From positions 1 through 37,569 of the forward strand of contig NZ_LJHY01000061.1 in assembly GCF_001295795.1 (NCBI RefSeq): a stretch of DNA of 37,569 bases, written 5' to 3'. Positions 7,453 through 15,520 of the stretch are shown piece after piece. The notes under the pieces are model-generated. The model did not search any database and had not been told where the DNA came from. It worked only from the letters and a program-made list of their open reading frames with translations. The stretch's first letter is position 1, and each line of letters opens with the position of its first letter. This stretch comes from Novosphingobium sp. AAP83. Lineage in GTDB: Bacteria > Pseudomonadota > Alphaproteobacteria > Sphingomonadales > Sphingomonadaceae. The translations under genes were made by a program, and so were the position numbers.

Positions 7453-8784
7453 TCAGCCCTTGCGATACTCGCTGCGCGCGTGATCATTGAACGGCGATGC
7501 CGCTACGATCGCCCGGATGCGCTTGAAGCCGAAGTCTGCTTGTGGATCATGGCCCGCGCCCGGGTGCTCACCGATCACGATTTCAACTTCCGTTCCGGGC
7601 GTTGCGTGCGCATTGTTGATCAGCCCCAGCGAAAGCAGGTTGTCCAGCGGGCCGATCATTCCGGTTTGAAAGGTCAAGCCGACCATTTCGCCGCCCGCCT
7701 CTACGCGGTAACGAGCATAATTGTTGAAATAGTCGATATCGCCCAACGCTTCACGCACCTGCGCCTGATCGTAGACAAATGTCACGCGCTGGCGCAGCGT
7801 GTTGTCTTTTGCTGCTAACAATGCATCGCGACCATAAAAGTCATGGTTGAAGGCGATCGATTTTCCATATCCCAATTCGAACGGAGAAACGTAATAGTCC
7901 TCGATATTGGGCGAAAAGAAGCTACCGTGCAGAGGCTTCTGCCCTTCGTACGAAAAGACGCTCAGCCATTCGCGGTAAGCTTGAAGCTCGGGATCGGTAA
8001 AGATGCCGGGCGTCGGCGTAGGGATCCAGCCGCTTTCGATTCCATTGGTGTAATATGCCTTCCCGCCGACATGAACGATACCGAACTCCTCCCCGGCTTT
8101 GAGCATGGCTGCCTTGATATGGTCAGAGTCTTCCCAGCGCCCGATGAATTCGTAACCCGGCATGCCTGCCATGCCATGTCGGAAGGCACGGAAGTGTCGA
8201 CCATCCAGTTCAACGGGCGTGGAATGGAAGAACTTCGTCTTGGGCAGCGGTCCGCCAAACAGCTTTTCTGTCAAGGCAAGAGCAAGGGGACCCTGAAGCT
8301 GGAAACGAAAGACCTTCGGATCACCCTGCTTGCGCAGCCCTGAATCGGGATCGACAGTCAATTCGACATCATAGCGACCTTTTTCCGCGTGGTAGCGCAG
8401 CCACGTCTGCGATGCGGGCACGCCGCTCAGGTTATAGCGCTCCTCGCCATCGCGCATGATGATTCCGTCGGTCACAATGCGGCCTTGGCGCGTGACCGGC
8501 ACGAACTGCTTGGCCTGCCCGATCACAAAATTGTCATAGTTGTTGGCGCTGTAGTCCATCAGCAATCGAAGCGTATCGGGGCCTTCCAACCACAGATCCC
8601 ACATGTGATGCGACAAGTCGCTGAGCGCGACGGCTTCGCGCCATGCAAGCTGCTCGGTTCGCCAGCCAGTGTATTCCGGCGCAATCACCGGCACTTGCCA
8701 TGCAGCGGCATTCGGCTTCCATACCAGGTTAACCGGCGAACCGGCTTCATCGATGGCGGCTTGCAGGCTTTTCGGCGAATTCAT
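7453..8784 (-). CDS. Tetrahydrofolate-dependent aryl methyl ether O-demethylase (LigM/DesA-like, GcvT family)
   Basis: 443 residues from the ATG at 8784 (MNSPKSLQAA), chosen because GGAG lies 9 nt upstream; an upstream ATG has none. Aminomethyltransferase (GcvT) fold: PVIAPEYTGWRTEQLAWREA near the start, HHMWDLWLEG, FRLQGP-type segment (FRFQLQGPLA), GMAGMPGYEFIG, and IEDYYVSPFELGYG. LigM and DesA move the methyl of vanillate, 3-O-methylgallate or syringate onto THF. The adjoining metF-purU genes and the distant ring-cleavage operon support this. A dicamba-type methoxybenzoate demethylase has similar gene neighbours, so the substrate stays open. Confidence 0.85.
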   Translation of the reverse strand: MNSPKSLQAAIDEAGSPVNLVWKPNAAAWQVPVIAPEYTGWRTEQLAWREAVALSDLSHHMWDLWLEGPDTLRLLMDYSANNYDNFVIGQAKQFVPVTRQGRIVTDGIIMRDGEERYNLSGVPASQTWLRYHAEKGRYDVELTVDPDSGLRKQGDPKVFRFQLQGPLALALTEKLFGGPLPKTKFFHSTPVELDGRHFRAFRHGMAGMPGYEFIGRWEDSDHIKAAMLKAGEEFGIVHVGGKAYYTNGIESGWIPTPTPGIFTDPELQAYREWLSVFSYEGQKPLHGSFFSPNIEDYYVSPFELGYGKSIAFNHDFYGRDALLAAKDNTLRQRVTFVYDQAQVREALGDIDYFNNYARYRVEAGGEMVGLTFQTGMIGPLDNLLSLGLINNAHATPGTEVEIVIGEHPGAGHDPQADFGFKRIRAIVAASPFNDHARSEYRKG

Positions 8785-8897
8785 GGCGTGCATCTCCAGA
8801 TTCTCATCCAATGGCGTTGGAATCGGGATAGGGCCATTACTGTCGCTGATAGAGAGGCAATCCTGCAATCATTTAGTGCAGAATGCGCAACAATCCG
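8785..8897 (-). promoter_or_regulatory. Promoter region of the O-demethylase operon with a LysR-type box
   Basis: 113 bp between the LysR gene and the demethylase, both read leftward. An inverted repeat CTGCA-N9-TGCAG (8863-8881), containing the T-N11-A spacing usual for LysR proteins, lies 79-97 bp upstream of the demethylase start. It is a plausible activator site. Confidence 0.45.
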
Positions 8898-9785
8898 TTA
8901 GCCCCCTTTTCGAAACCAGTCATCGAGCCAATTGATGAATGCACGGGTACGGCGCGGCATCTGGCCTCCAGGGGCCGAAGCCACATAGAGGGGGCGCTTT
9001 GCAATTTTCTCTTCTGGAAGGATCGACACGACCTTGCTGTCGTTAAGGAAGCGGGCCGCGACGGTCTGCGGCACCAAGGCGATACCGAGGCCGGCAGTGG
9101 CCGCGCTGCAAAGCGCAAACACGCTATTGGTCGTGCAGCGTACGTTGTCACGCGCTGAAACCTTCAGCCCGCTGGCAAACACCCAGTCCGCCTCGCCCGA
9201 TTTGACCAACAGATCGTGGGCAAGCAGGCCTTCGGGCGCTGCAGGCATGCCACGCCGCACAATGTAATCATGCGACGCGATCAGGCAAAAATCGATCTCC
9301 CCGATCTTCTTCACCTTGATCGCAGAGTCGCGAAGAGCATTGGGCTGGATGCACAGATCGTATCCCTGCTCAAGGAAGGCATGGGGATTGGACGACGGCT
9401 CTTCAAAATGGACCCGGATACGCACGTCAGGATGCGCGACACAGAAACTGGCGGCAGCTTCCGAAAAACCGAAGCTTCCCAGCCAGATCGGGCAAAGAAT
9501 GGCGATCACGCCGCGCACCTGGTTGCGGCTTGCTGCAATTTCCTCTTCACCCGCAGCGATTTCGGCAAGGACACGTGCACATAGCGCCATGTAGTCATAG
9601 CCAACCGGCGTAAGCTTTACCGCGCGTGTCGTGCGGTGAAGCAGCCGCGCACCGGCATGTCTTTCCAAGTCTGCAACGTGCCGCGAAACCAGCGTGCGGG
9701 ACATCCCCAACTCCTCAGCTGCCGCGCTGAAGCTGGACAGGCGGGACACGGCAAGGAAACTCTTCATTGTCAACAACCGATCCAT
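8898..9785 (-). CDS. LysR-family transcriptional regulator
   Basis: 295 residues. N-terminal winged HTH (about 1-60: FLAVSRLSSFSAAAEELGMSRTLVSRHVADLERHAGARLLHRTTRAVKLT, split here only for description) and a C-terminal effector domain (about 90-290). It resembles the CrgA/AphB-like LysR branch. It lies directly upstream of the demethylase-metF-purU genes on the same strand and divergent from the lactonase gene, so it probably controls one or both. The inducer would likely be an aromatic acid; this is inferred from context. Confidence 0.85.
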   Translation of the reverse strand: MDRLLTMKSFLAVSRLSSFSAAAEELGMSRTLVSRHVADLERHAGARLLHRTTRAVKLTPVGYDYMALCARVLAEIAAGEEEIAASRNQVRGVIAILCPIWLGSFGFSEAAASFCVAHPDVRIRVHFEEPSSNPHAFLEQGYDLCIQPNALRDSAIKVKKIGEIDFCLIASHDYIVRRGMPAAPEGLLAHDLLVKSGEADWVFASGLKVSARDNVRCTTNSVFALCSAATAGLGIALVPQTVAARFLNDSKVVSILPEEKIAKRPLYVASAPGGQMPRRTRAFINWLDDWFRKGG

Positions 9786-9881
9786 GGAAACATCACTACA
9801 TCATCGTCCGTGCTGACGCCACGTGCCATCAGGTCACCGATCGTTTTCCAATCGCACAAGGTAGGATTTGAATGGGCAAAC

Positions 9882-9913
9882 CCCTGCTGTCGTGCCTTAA
9901 AGCTTCAGCAGGG
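9882..9913 (+). promoter_or_regulatory. Inverted repeat overlapping the lactonase ribosome binding site
   Basis: CCCTGCTG (9882-9889) and CAGCAGGG (9906-9913) are perfect 8-bp arms with a 16-nt spacer. The right arm merges into the GGGAG Shine-Dalgarno (9911-9915) of the GTG start at 9922. It could be an operator, or a hairpin that hides the ribosome site. Confidence 0.45.
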
Positions 9914-9921
9914 AGAGCAGC

Positions 9922-10995
9922 GTGACATCGCAGGCAGTGCATTTCTACATCGGAACGCAGGGCGACGGTCCCGGGCAGGGAATATTTCACGCCTCGCTCG
10001 ACCCCGAAACCGGCGCGATGCAACTGCTAGGGCTTGCCGCACAAGTACGGCGGCCCACTTGGCTCGAAGCTGTCCCTGCGCGCGGACTGGTGTTTGCAGT
10101 GAGCGAAATTGGCAACAAGGGCGAATGTGCCGGCGAAGTGTTCAGCTTTGCCTATGACAGCGCCAAGGTCCCACTTACGCAGATCGGACACCAATCCGCC
10201 CATGGCGGAGGCACCACGCACTTGTGCATCGACAGCACGGGCGAGGCTTTGTTCACTGCAAATTTCGGCGGTGGACAAGCCACACGGATGGCCATCGCAG
10301 CAGACGGAAAGCTGGGCCCGGGCACCTTGTCAGCGCCTCATGCCGGTTCAGGACCCCACCCTCGCCAGAACAGACCCCATCCCCATGGCGTCACGCTTAG
10401 CCCGGACGGCATGTTCCTGCTGGTACCCGACATGGGCAACGACTGCATTTGCATCCATGCACTTTCACCAAATGGATTTGCCGATGCGCCTGTGACGGAA
10501 CATTCCCTTCCCGCAGGGTCCGGGCCAAGGCTGACACTGTTCGATAAGGGCGGCCGCTGGCTCTATCTGTTGAGCGAGCTTTCTGCAGAAATCTTCGTTC
10601 TTGAATGGAACGGCACCACCGGGACACTCCGCGATCTGGCGCGCGTGGCGCTAGACCAGCCCGATGCTGAAGGCGGAGCAAGCGCTGCGGCATTCGTGAT
10701 GTCCGGCGATGGCCGCTATCTCTATGCATCTAATCGGCGCAGCAACACGGTCTGTGTTTTTAAGATCGACGAGCAAACTGGGTTGCCATCGCTCGTCCAG
10801 TCAATTGCCTGTGGTGGTGAACGTCCATGGGGGGCGGCAATCTCGGCAGACCAACGCTGGTTGCTTGTGGCCAATCAGGCCAGCGATACCGTCAATGCGT
10901 TCAGGCGGTCGCCAGAGAGCGGCATACTTGAGTCCGTCTGCGCCGCACCTATTCATGTCCCCGCCCCAACCCACATCGCTTTTGCGGACGGTTGA
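9922..10995 (+). CDS. Lactonase-type seven-bladed beta-propeller protein (6-phosphogluconolactonase/muconolactonase fold)
   Basis: 357 residues from GTG, with GGGAG 6 nt upstream. Typical family features: YIGTQGDGPGQGIF at the start, RPTWLEAVP, HPHGVTLSPDGMFLLVPDMGND (pieces around residues 150-175), SGDGRYLYASNRRSNTV near 265, and GERPWGAAISADQRWLLVANQ near 300. No signal peptide is seen, so it is probably cytoplasmic. Members hydrolyse lactones such as 6-phosphogluconolactone or muconolactones. In a 4,5-cleavage locus it might open a pyrone or lactone by-product, but the substrate is not shown by sequence. Confidence 0.8.
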   Translation: MTSQAVHFYIGTQGDGPGQGIFHASLDPETGAMQLLGLAAQVRRPTWLEAVPARGLVFAVSEIGNKGECAGEVFSFAYDSAKVPLTQIGHQSAHGGGTTHLCIDSTGEALFTANFGGGQATRMAIAADGKLGPGTLSAPHAGSGPHPRQNRPHPHGVTLSPDGMFLLVPDMGNDCICIHALSPNGFADAPVTEHSLPAGSGPRLTLFDKGGRWLYLLSELSAEIFVLEWNGTTGTLRDLARVALDQPDAEGGASAAAFVMSGDGRYLYASNRRSNTVCVFKIDEQTGLPSLVQSIACGGERPWGAAISADQRWLLVANQASDTVNAFRRSPESGILESVCAAPIHVPAPTHIAFADG

Positions 10996-11018
10996 CAGTA
11001 TGACAGGTGAAGTATAAA
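10992..11018 (+). promoter_or_regulatory. Candidate promoter of the TolB-like gene
   Basis: A perfect TTGACA (10992-10997) overlaps the stop of the lactonase gene and is followed by TATAAA at 11013-11018 (15-nt spacer), or TAAAAA with a 17-nt spacer. A 12-bp palindrome AAGATATATCTT (11019-11030) follows at once and could be an operator. A CCTCCC-AA-GGGAGG hairpin lies in the leader at 11089-11102. Confidence 0.5.
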
Positions 11019-11141
11019 AAGATATATCTTAGAGATGTCTTAAATTGGCGTTAATTAAAGCAGATCTGGTATTTGCGCTGACAGCCATCCTCCCAAGGGA
11101 GGAAACCGCCGTGGTATCGAGTTCGAATAGGAGAGTATGAC

Positions 11142-13040
11142 ATGACGCAGAATGCAGGACAGCAGAGCGCTGCCGGTTCGGGCACGGCCGAAAAGAAGGG
11201 CGTGTTCCTGATGAACCGCATCGGGCCATCCAATTCGTCATTGTGGGTCGCCGACGCGCTGACGGGTGAAGAACGCCCGCTGCTTGACGCGCCGCGATTC
11301 GACTATCATGGTTCGATCTCGCACGATGGACAGTGGGTTTCGTTCACATCCGAACGCAACGGCGATGGCAACGCCGACATTTTCCGCTGCCGCATCGATG
11401 GCAGCGACCTTCAGCCGGTGGTCGAAACGCCGTCGGTCGAGGACGTTCTGGTCATCTCGCCAGATGGTACCAAGGGTGCCTTTGTCTCTACAGCCAACGG
11501 CTATGTCGCTAACATCTGGGTGGTGAACCTTGCCAGCGGTGAACGCACCCAACTCACCTTTGGTGAGGCCAAGAACGCTGCCAGCCTGCACGACAGCCCC
11601 GAAGGCAGCTTCCGCCCCGCATGGTCGCCTGATGGCGAATGGATCGCCTTTGCATCGGATCGTGACACCGACTGGTACGGCCATTCCGACGGGCACGGTT
11701 GGGAACACACGCAGGAACTCGGCATATGGGTCATGCGCGCCGATGGGAGTGACCAGCGCCGGGTCATGCACCAGAAAGACTGGACATACGGCTCGCCCAA
11801 ATGGTCACCCGACGGGACGCGTCTGGTGTTCTATTCAATGCACCGCGAACACACTTGGGGCTCGCGCCGCCCCGAATGGATCGGGCGGGTAAAATCCGAA
11901 ATCGTCTCGGTCGAGGCATTCACCGGCGAGAATTTGATCCAGCACACCGATGGCCCTGATCTGAAATTGTGTCCGCAGTTCCATCCGAACGGCAAGGACG
12001 TGTTCTACTACATCAAGGCAGGCGGCGGAGCGTCCGGCAACATGCGCGGCACCGATCAGGCGTGGATCCAGTCCGACGTTCCGACCGGGCTGTACTGCAC
12101 TGACGGACGCGAACCGATCCTTCGCCAGTTGCGCTCACCATGCTGGTCGGCAGACGGCACAACAGTCGTTTACGAAAAGGTGGATTTCAAATTTCGTGGT
12201 CAAGGTGACGCCCTGTTCAGCTGGGATGCCGAGTGGGACTATCGCAACACCGACGTGTACCCTGTGCTTTCACGTCAGGGGCGTGTGGCAATCACCGAAA
12301 AGCAACAGGGCTGCTCATCTATCGTCACCTGCAAACCTGACGGTACGGACAAGTTCCTTGTTTTCGATGCTTCGAAAGCCGGCCTTGATCCGTTGCAGAA
12401 TAAGAAGGGCCTCGCAGGCGCGTTCCAGCCTGCTTGGTCGCCCGATGGCGAATGGCTTGCCTTCGGGATCGGGCCGTGGTTCGATGCCCGCTCCACCGGC
12501 AAGGCAAAAATCATGCGCGCCCGTTCTGATGGCTCGTTCTCCGAAGAGCTGACCGATGGTTCCACGCACGCCGGGTTCCCCAGCTATTCCGCAGACGGCC
12601 GCCATGTCGTTTACCGGCAATGGGAAAAGGACAACTGGGGTCTGCGCATCATCGATGTCGAAACACGCGAAATCCGCGTGCTGACCACCGAGATCGACAA
12701 CATGCCAAGCTGGTCGCCTGATGGTGAGCGCATCGTCTTCACCCGCCAGTTCGGCCCGGCGCATTATCACGTCTGCACAATCCGCCCGGATGGAAGCGAC
12801 TTCCAACAACTGACCGAAACCCGTGCAAGCGACGGGCACGGCGTGTGGATGTATGACGGACGCATAGGATACTCCACCGGTCTTTATGGTTTCCGCGACG
12901 AAGCAGCCATTTATGACTTCACGTTCCAGCCCTATGGCCAGATCATGATGATGGATGCAGATGGCTCGAACAAGCGGCTGGTATCCGATAGTCTCTGGGA
13001 GGATTCCATGCCGTGCTATGTGCCCAAGGAATTCCTCTGA
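11142..13040 (+). CDS. TolB-like beta-propeller protein
   Basis: 632 residues; AGGAGAG lies 6 nt before the ATG. The chain is made of PD40/TolB blades, seen as recurring S-x-DG-x-W/R-x-x-F motifs: ISHDGQWVSFTSERNGD, WSPDGEWIAFASDRDT, WSPDGTRLVFYSMHRE, WSPDGEWLAFGIG, WSPDGERIVFTRQFG. No signal peptide or peptidase domain is present, unlike TolB or prolyl-oligopeptidase relatives, so it would be cytoplasmic. Its role is unknown; oligogalacturonide-lyase-like propellers are one remote relative. It has its own promoter and ends at a strong hairpin. Confidence 0.75.
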   Translation: MTQNAGQQSAAGSGTAEKKGVFLMNRIGPSNSSLWVADALTGEERPLLDAPRFDYHGSISHDGQWVSFTSERNGDGNADIFRCRIDGSDLQPVVETPSVEDVLVISPDGTKGAFVSTANGYVANIWVVNLASGERTQLTFGEAKNAASLHDSPEGSFRPAWSPDGEWIAFASDRDTDWYGHSDGHGWEHTQELGIWVMRADGSDQRRVMHQKDWTYGSPKWSPDGTRLVFYSMHREHTWGSRRPEWIGRVKSEIVSVEAFTGENLIQHTDGPDLKLCPQFHPNGKDVFYYIKAGGGASGNMRGTDQAWIQSDVPTGLYCTDGREPILRQLRSPCWSADGTTVVYEKVDFKFRGQGDALFSWDAEWDYRNTDVYPVLSRQGRVAITEKQQGCSSIVTCKPDGTDKFLVFDASKAGLDPLQNKKGLAGAFQPAWSPDGEWLAFGIGPWFDARSTGKAKIMRARSDGSFSEELTDGSTHAGFPSYSADGRHVVYRQWEKDNWGLRIIDVETREIRVLTTEIDNMPSWSPDGERIVFTRQFGPAHYHVCTIRPDGSDFQQLTETRASDGHGVWMYDGRIGYSTGLYGFRDEAAIYDFTFQPYGQIMMMDADGSNKRLVSDSLWEDSMPCYVPKEFL

Positions 13041-13051
13041 CGTTCTAAATC

Positions 13052-13081
13052 TTGCAGGACCGGTGCTTGCCGGTCCTGCAA
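13052..13081. terminator. Strong hairpin after the TolB-like gene
   Basis: Perfect 12-bp stem TTGCAGGACCGG / CCGGTCCTGCAA with a TGCTTG loop, 12 nt past the stop codon. No T tract follows (CCTTACAG), so it may be an mRNA-stabilising hairpin rather than an intrinsic terminator. Confidence 0.5.
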
Positions 13082-13110
13082 CCTTACAGATACTGTATTA
13101 GGCCGCGTAA

Positions 13111-13671
13111 GTGAACAATTTGCAAAAGCCACTGCCCGCTGCGGGCTTCCATGCGTTGCACAAGGTCAATCCAGATCAGGCCGCGCAGTCCCGGCGTCTG
13201 GTGCATGCAAGGCTTGAAGATGCCGCAGCATCCGAAGGTTTCCTGCTTGCCACTGTTACAGCAGTTACTGTGCCCGATGGCCAATATCTGAATACGCAAG
13301 TGACGTTCGCGAGCGCACAACATCGTGCTGCGTGGCTGGCGAAAGCGCCGACAGCCCAAATTCATGGCGAACAGCGCGCCGACGGTGCCGAATATGAAGG
13401 CCCGGTTGCCTGGATTGACGTCAATCTCGCTGACTGTCGCCCCCAGATGCGTTTAGTACCTCCGAAGTGGAAAATGGCCATTGTCTCTTGGCTCACAATT
13501 TTCCCAACATTAACGACGTTTCTTCTGGTAACGTCTCCCTTATTGCAGCATTTGCATCTTGTAGGGCGCATTTTCGTCAACACCCTTCTCATCGCGCCGT
13601 TGATGACATGGGTGTTGATGCCAATGATGACCCGCGTTTTGAGGCCTTGGCTTTTTGCCAAAGCGTCATGA
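13111..13671 (+). CDS. Antibiotic biosynthesis monooxygenase-like protein with two membrane helices
   Basis: 186 residues from GTG; the ribosome site is poor, so the start is uncertain. The N-terminal half is a small ferredoxin-like ABM-type domain (about 10-110). The C-terminal part [21 protein letters not shown] and the following helix ending [17 protein letters not shown] are the hallmark two-helix tail of membrane ABM-like proteins. The function of this subgroup is unknown. It lies 26 bp upstream of pckG, so the two are probably cotranscribed. Confidence 0.7.
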   Translation: MNNLQKPLPAAGFHALHKVNPDQAAQSRRLVHARLEDAAASEGFLLATVTAVTVPDGQYLNTQVTFASAQHRAAWLAKAPTAQIHGEQRADGAEYEGPVAWIDVNLADCRPQMRLVPPKWKMAIVSWLTIFPTLTTFLLVTSPLLQHLHLVGRIFVNTLLIAPLMTWVLMPMMTRVLRPWLFAKAS

Positions 13672-13697
13672 CCATGCCACCTGAGGAGAACCATTCC

Positions 13698-15512
13698 GTG
13701 CAGAACACAACGCAACATTCAGATCTGTTGGAATGGGTGGAAAAGATCGCAGAACTGGCCGGCCCCGATCGGGTTGTCTGGTGCGATGGCAGCGAGGCAG
13801 AAGCTCACGCGTTGACCACACAGCTTGTCGAGGCTGGAACGCTTGTGCAGCTTAACCCGCAGTTGCGCCCCAACAGCTTTCTCGCCCGGTCCGATCCGCG
13901 CGATGTTGCACGCGTGGAAAGCCGCACCTTCATCTGTTCGGAACGCAAGGAGGATGCTGGTGCCACCAACAATTGGCGTGATCCTGCAGAAATGCGAACA
14001 AAGCTGGGGGCCCTCTTTGCAGGTTCGATGAAGGGCCGGACGATGTATGTCGTCCCGTACTGCATGGGGCCGCTCGGCTCGCCAAACAGCGTGATCGGTG
14101 TGGAATTGACCGATAGCCCCTACGTTGTCCTCTCGATGCGGATTATGACACGAATGGGCCGCGATGCTTTGGAAGCACTTGGCACCGAAGGCTTTTTTGT
14201 CCCCTGCGTTCACAGTGTGGGCGCTCCATTGGAGCACGGGCAGTCGGATGTCGAATGGCCGTGCAACGAGGAAAAGTGGATCGTCCATTTTCCGGAATCA
14301 CGCGAAATCTGGTCTTATGGTTCGGGCTATGGCGGCAATGCACTGCTAGGCAAGAAGTGCCTTGCCCTCCGCATCGCCAGCGTGATCGCTCGCGATGAGG
14401 GCTGGCTGGCAGAACATATGCTGATCCTGAAGATCACACCCCCCGCCAAGGAGCCCCGCTATATTGCGGCGGCGTTTCCATCGGCCTGCGGCAAGACCAA
14501 CATGGCCATGCTCGAATCCACTTTGCCGGGATGGAAAGTGGAAACGGTGGGCGATGATATCGCCTGGATGCGGCTCGACGATGCAGGGCGTTTGCGAGCG
14601 ATCAATCCTGAGGCCGGCTTCTTTGGTGTGGCACCAGGCACCAGCACCATGACAAACCGCAATGCGGTGGAAACGCTTCACGCCAATGCCATCTACACAA
14701 ACACTGCGCTGACCGCCGATGGCGACGTCTGGTGGGAAGGCATGACAAAGCAGCCGCCAGAAGGACTGACCGATTGGCAGGGCCAGCCTTACGATGCGCA
14801 ATCTGGCAAGCCTGCCGCGCATCCCAACGCCCGTTTTGCCGTGCCTGCCGCCCAGTGCCCTTCCATTGCCGATGAATGGGACGATCCCGTCGGCGTGCCG
14901 ATTTCCGCCATCCTGTTCGGCGGGCGGCGAGCCACGGGTGTCCCGCTGGTGACCGAGGCGTTCGATTGGAAGCACGGCGTCTATCTGGCGGCCAACGTGT
15001 CTTCAGAAGGGACCGCAGCCGCAGAAAACGCCGTAGGTGCCTTACGCCGCGATCCTTTCGCCATGCTGCCGTTCTGCGGATATGACATGCGCAGCTACTT
15101 CGACCATTGGATCAATCTGGGCCGCAATGTTGCGCACAAGGGTGGGCTGCCCCGCATCTTTCTGGTCAATTGGTTTCGCAAATCGGCCGAAGGCAAATTC
15201 CTTTGGCCCGGATTTGGCGACAACGTGCGCGTGCTGAAGTGGATTATCGAGCGTTGCGATGATGAAGCTCCGGCGCGGCAAAGCCCGATCGGATTGCACC
15301 CGACGCGCGATGCCCTCGACCTTGACGGGCTCGACATCACAGATGCCGCTATCGAAGCGTTGTTGACGGTTGATGGTGCGCACTGGCAGCAGGAAGCCGT
15401 GGCCAACCGCAAGGACATGGCAGCCCTCGGCCCGCTGACGCCAGAACTTGAACTTCAGCAGCGATTGCTGGAAACCCGCCTCGGGATGATGCAAGTCCAC
15501 GCTTCTGCTTGA
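13698..15512 (+). CDS. pckG: Phosphoenolpyruvate carboxykinase (GTP)
   Basis: 604 residues from the GTG at 13698, chosen for GAGGAG 9 nt upstream and normal family length; the frame is open further upstream inside the previous gene. GTP-type PEPCK features: [13 protein letters not shown], the kinase-1a loop [13 protein letters not shown] near residue 260, [27 protein letters not shown], and [19 protein letters not shown] for guanine binding. It converts oxaloacetate and GTP to PEP and CO2. Because 4,5-cleavage of gallate or protocatechuate yields oxaloacetate plus pyruvate, this gene suits growth on aromatics as sole carbon source. Confidence 0.96.
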   Translation: MQNTTQHSDLLEWVEKIAELAGPDRVVWCDGSEAEAHALTTQLVEAGTLVQLNPQLRPNSFLARSDPRDVARVESRTFICSERKEDAGATNNWRDPAEMRTKLGALFAGSMKGRTMYVVPYCMGPLGSPNSVIGVELTDSPYVVLSMRIMTRMGRDALEALGTEGFFVPCVHSVGAPLEHGQSDVEWPCNEEKWIVHFPESREIWSYGSGYGGNALLGKKCLALRIASVIARDEGWLAEHMLILKITPPAKEPRYIAAAFPSACGKTNMAMLESTLPGWKVETVGDDIAWMRLDDAGRLRAINPEAGFFGVAPGTSTMTNRNAVETLHANAIYTNTALTADGDVWWEGMTKQPPEGLTDWQGQPYDAQSGKPAAHPNARFAVPAAQCPSIADEWDDPVGVPISAILFGGRRATGVPLVTEAFDWKHGVYLAANVSSEGTAAAENAVGALRRDPFAMLPFCGYDMRSYFDHWINLGRNVAHKGGLPRIFLVNWFRKSAEGKFLWPGFGDNVRVLKWIIERCDDEAPARQSPIGLHPTRDALDLDGLDITDAAIEALLTVDGAHWQQEAVANRKDMAALGPLTPELELQQRLLETRLGMMQVHASA

Positions 15513-15520
15513 AGCGGCTT

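Noticed and set aside
7453..8784. Glycine cleavage T protein (gcvT)
   Set aside because: The fold is the same, but the metF-purU neighbours, and the absence of gcvH/gcvP, fit the LigM/DesA-type aryl demethylase better.
13467..13697. N-terminal extension of PEP carboxykinase
   Set aside because: The extra residues overlap the preceding membrane protein in another frame and have no family match; the GTG at 13698 has a good ribosome site and gives normal length.
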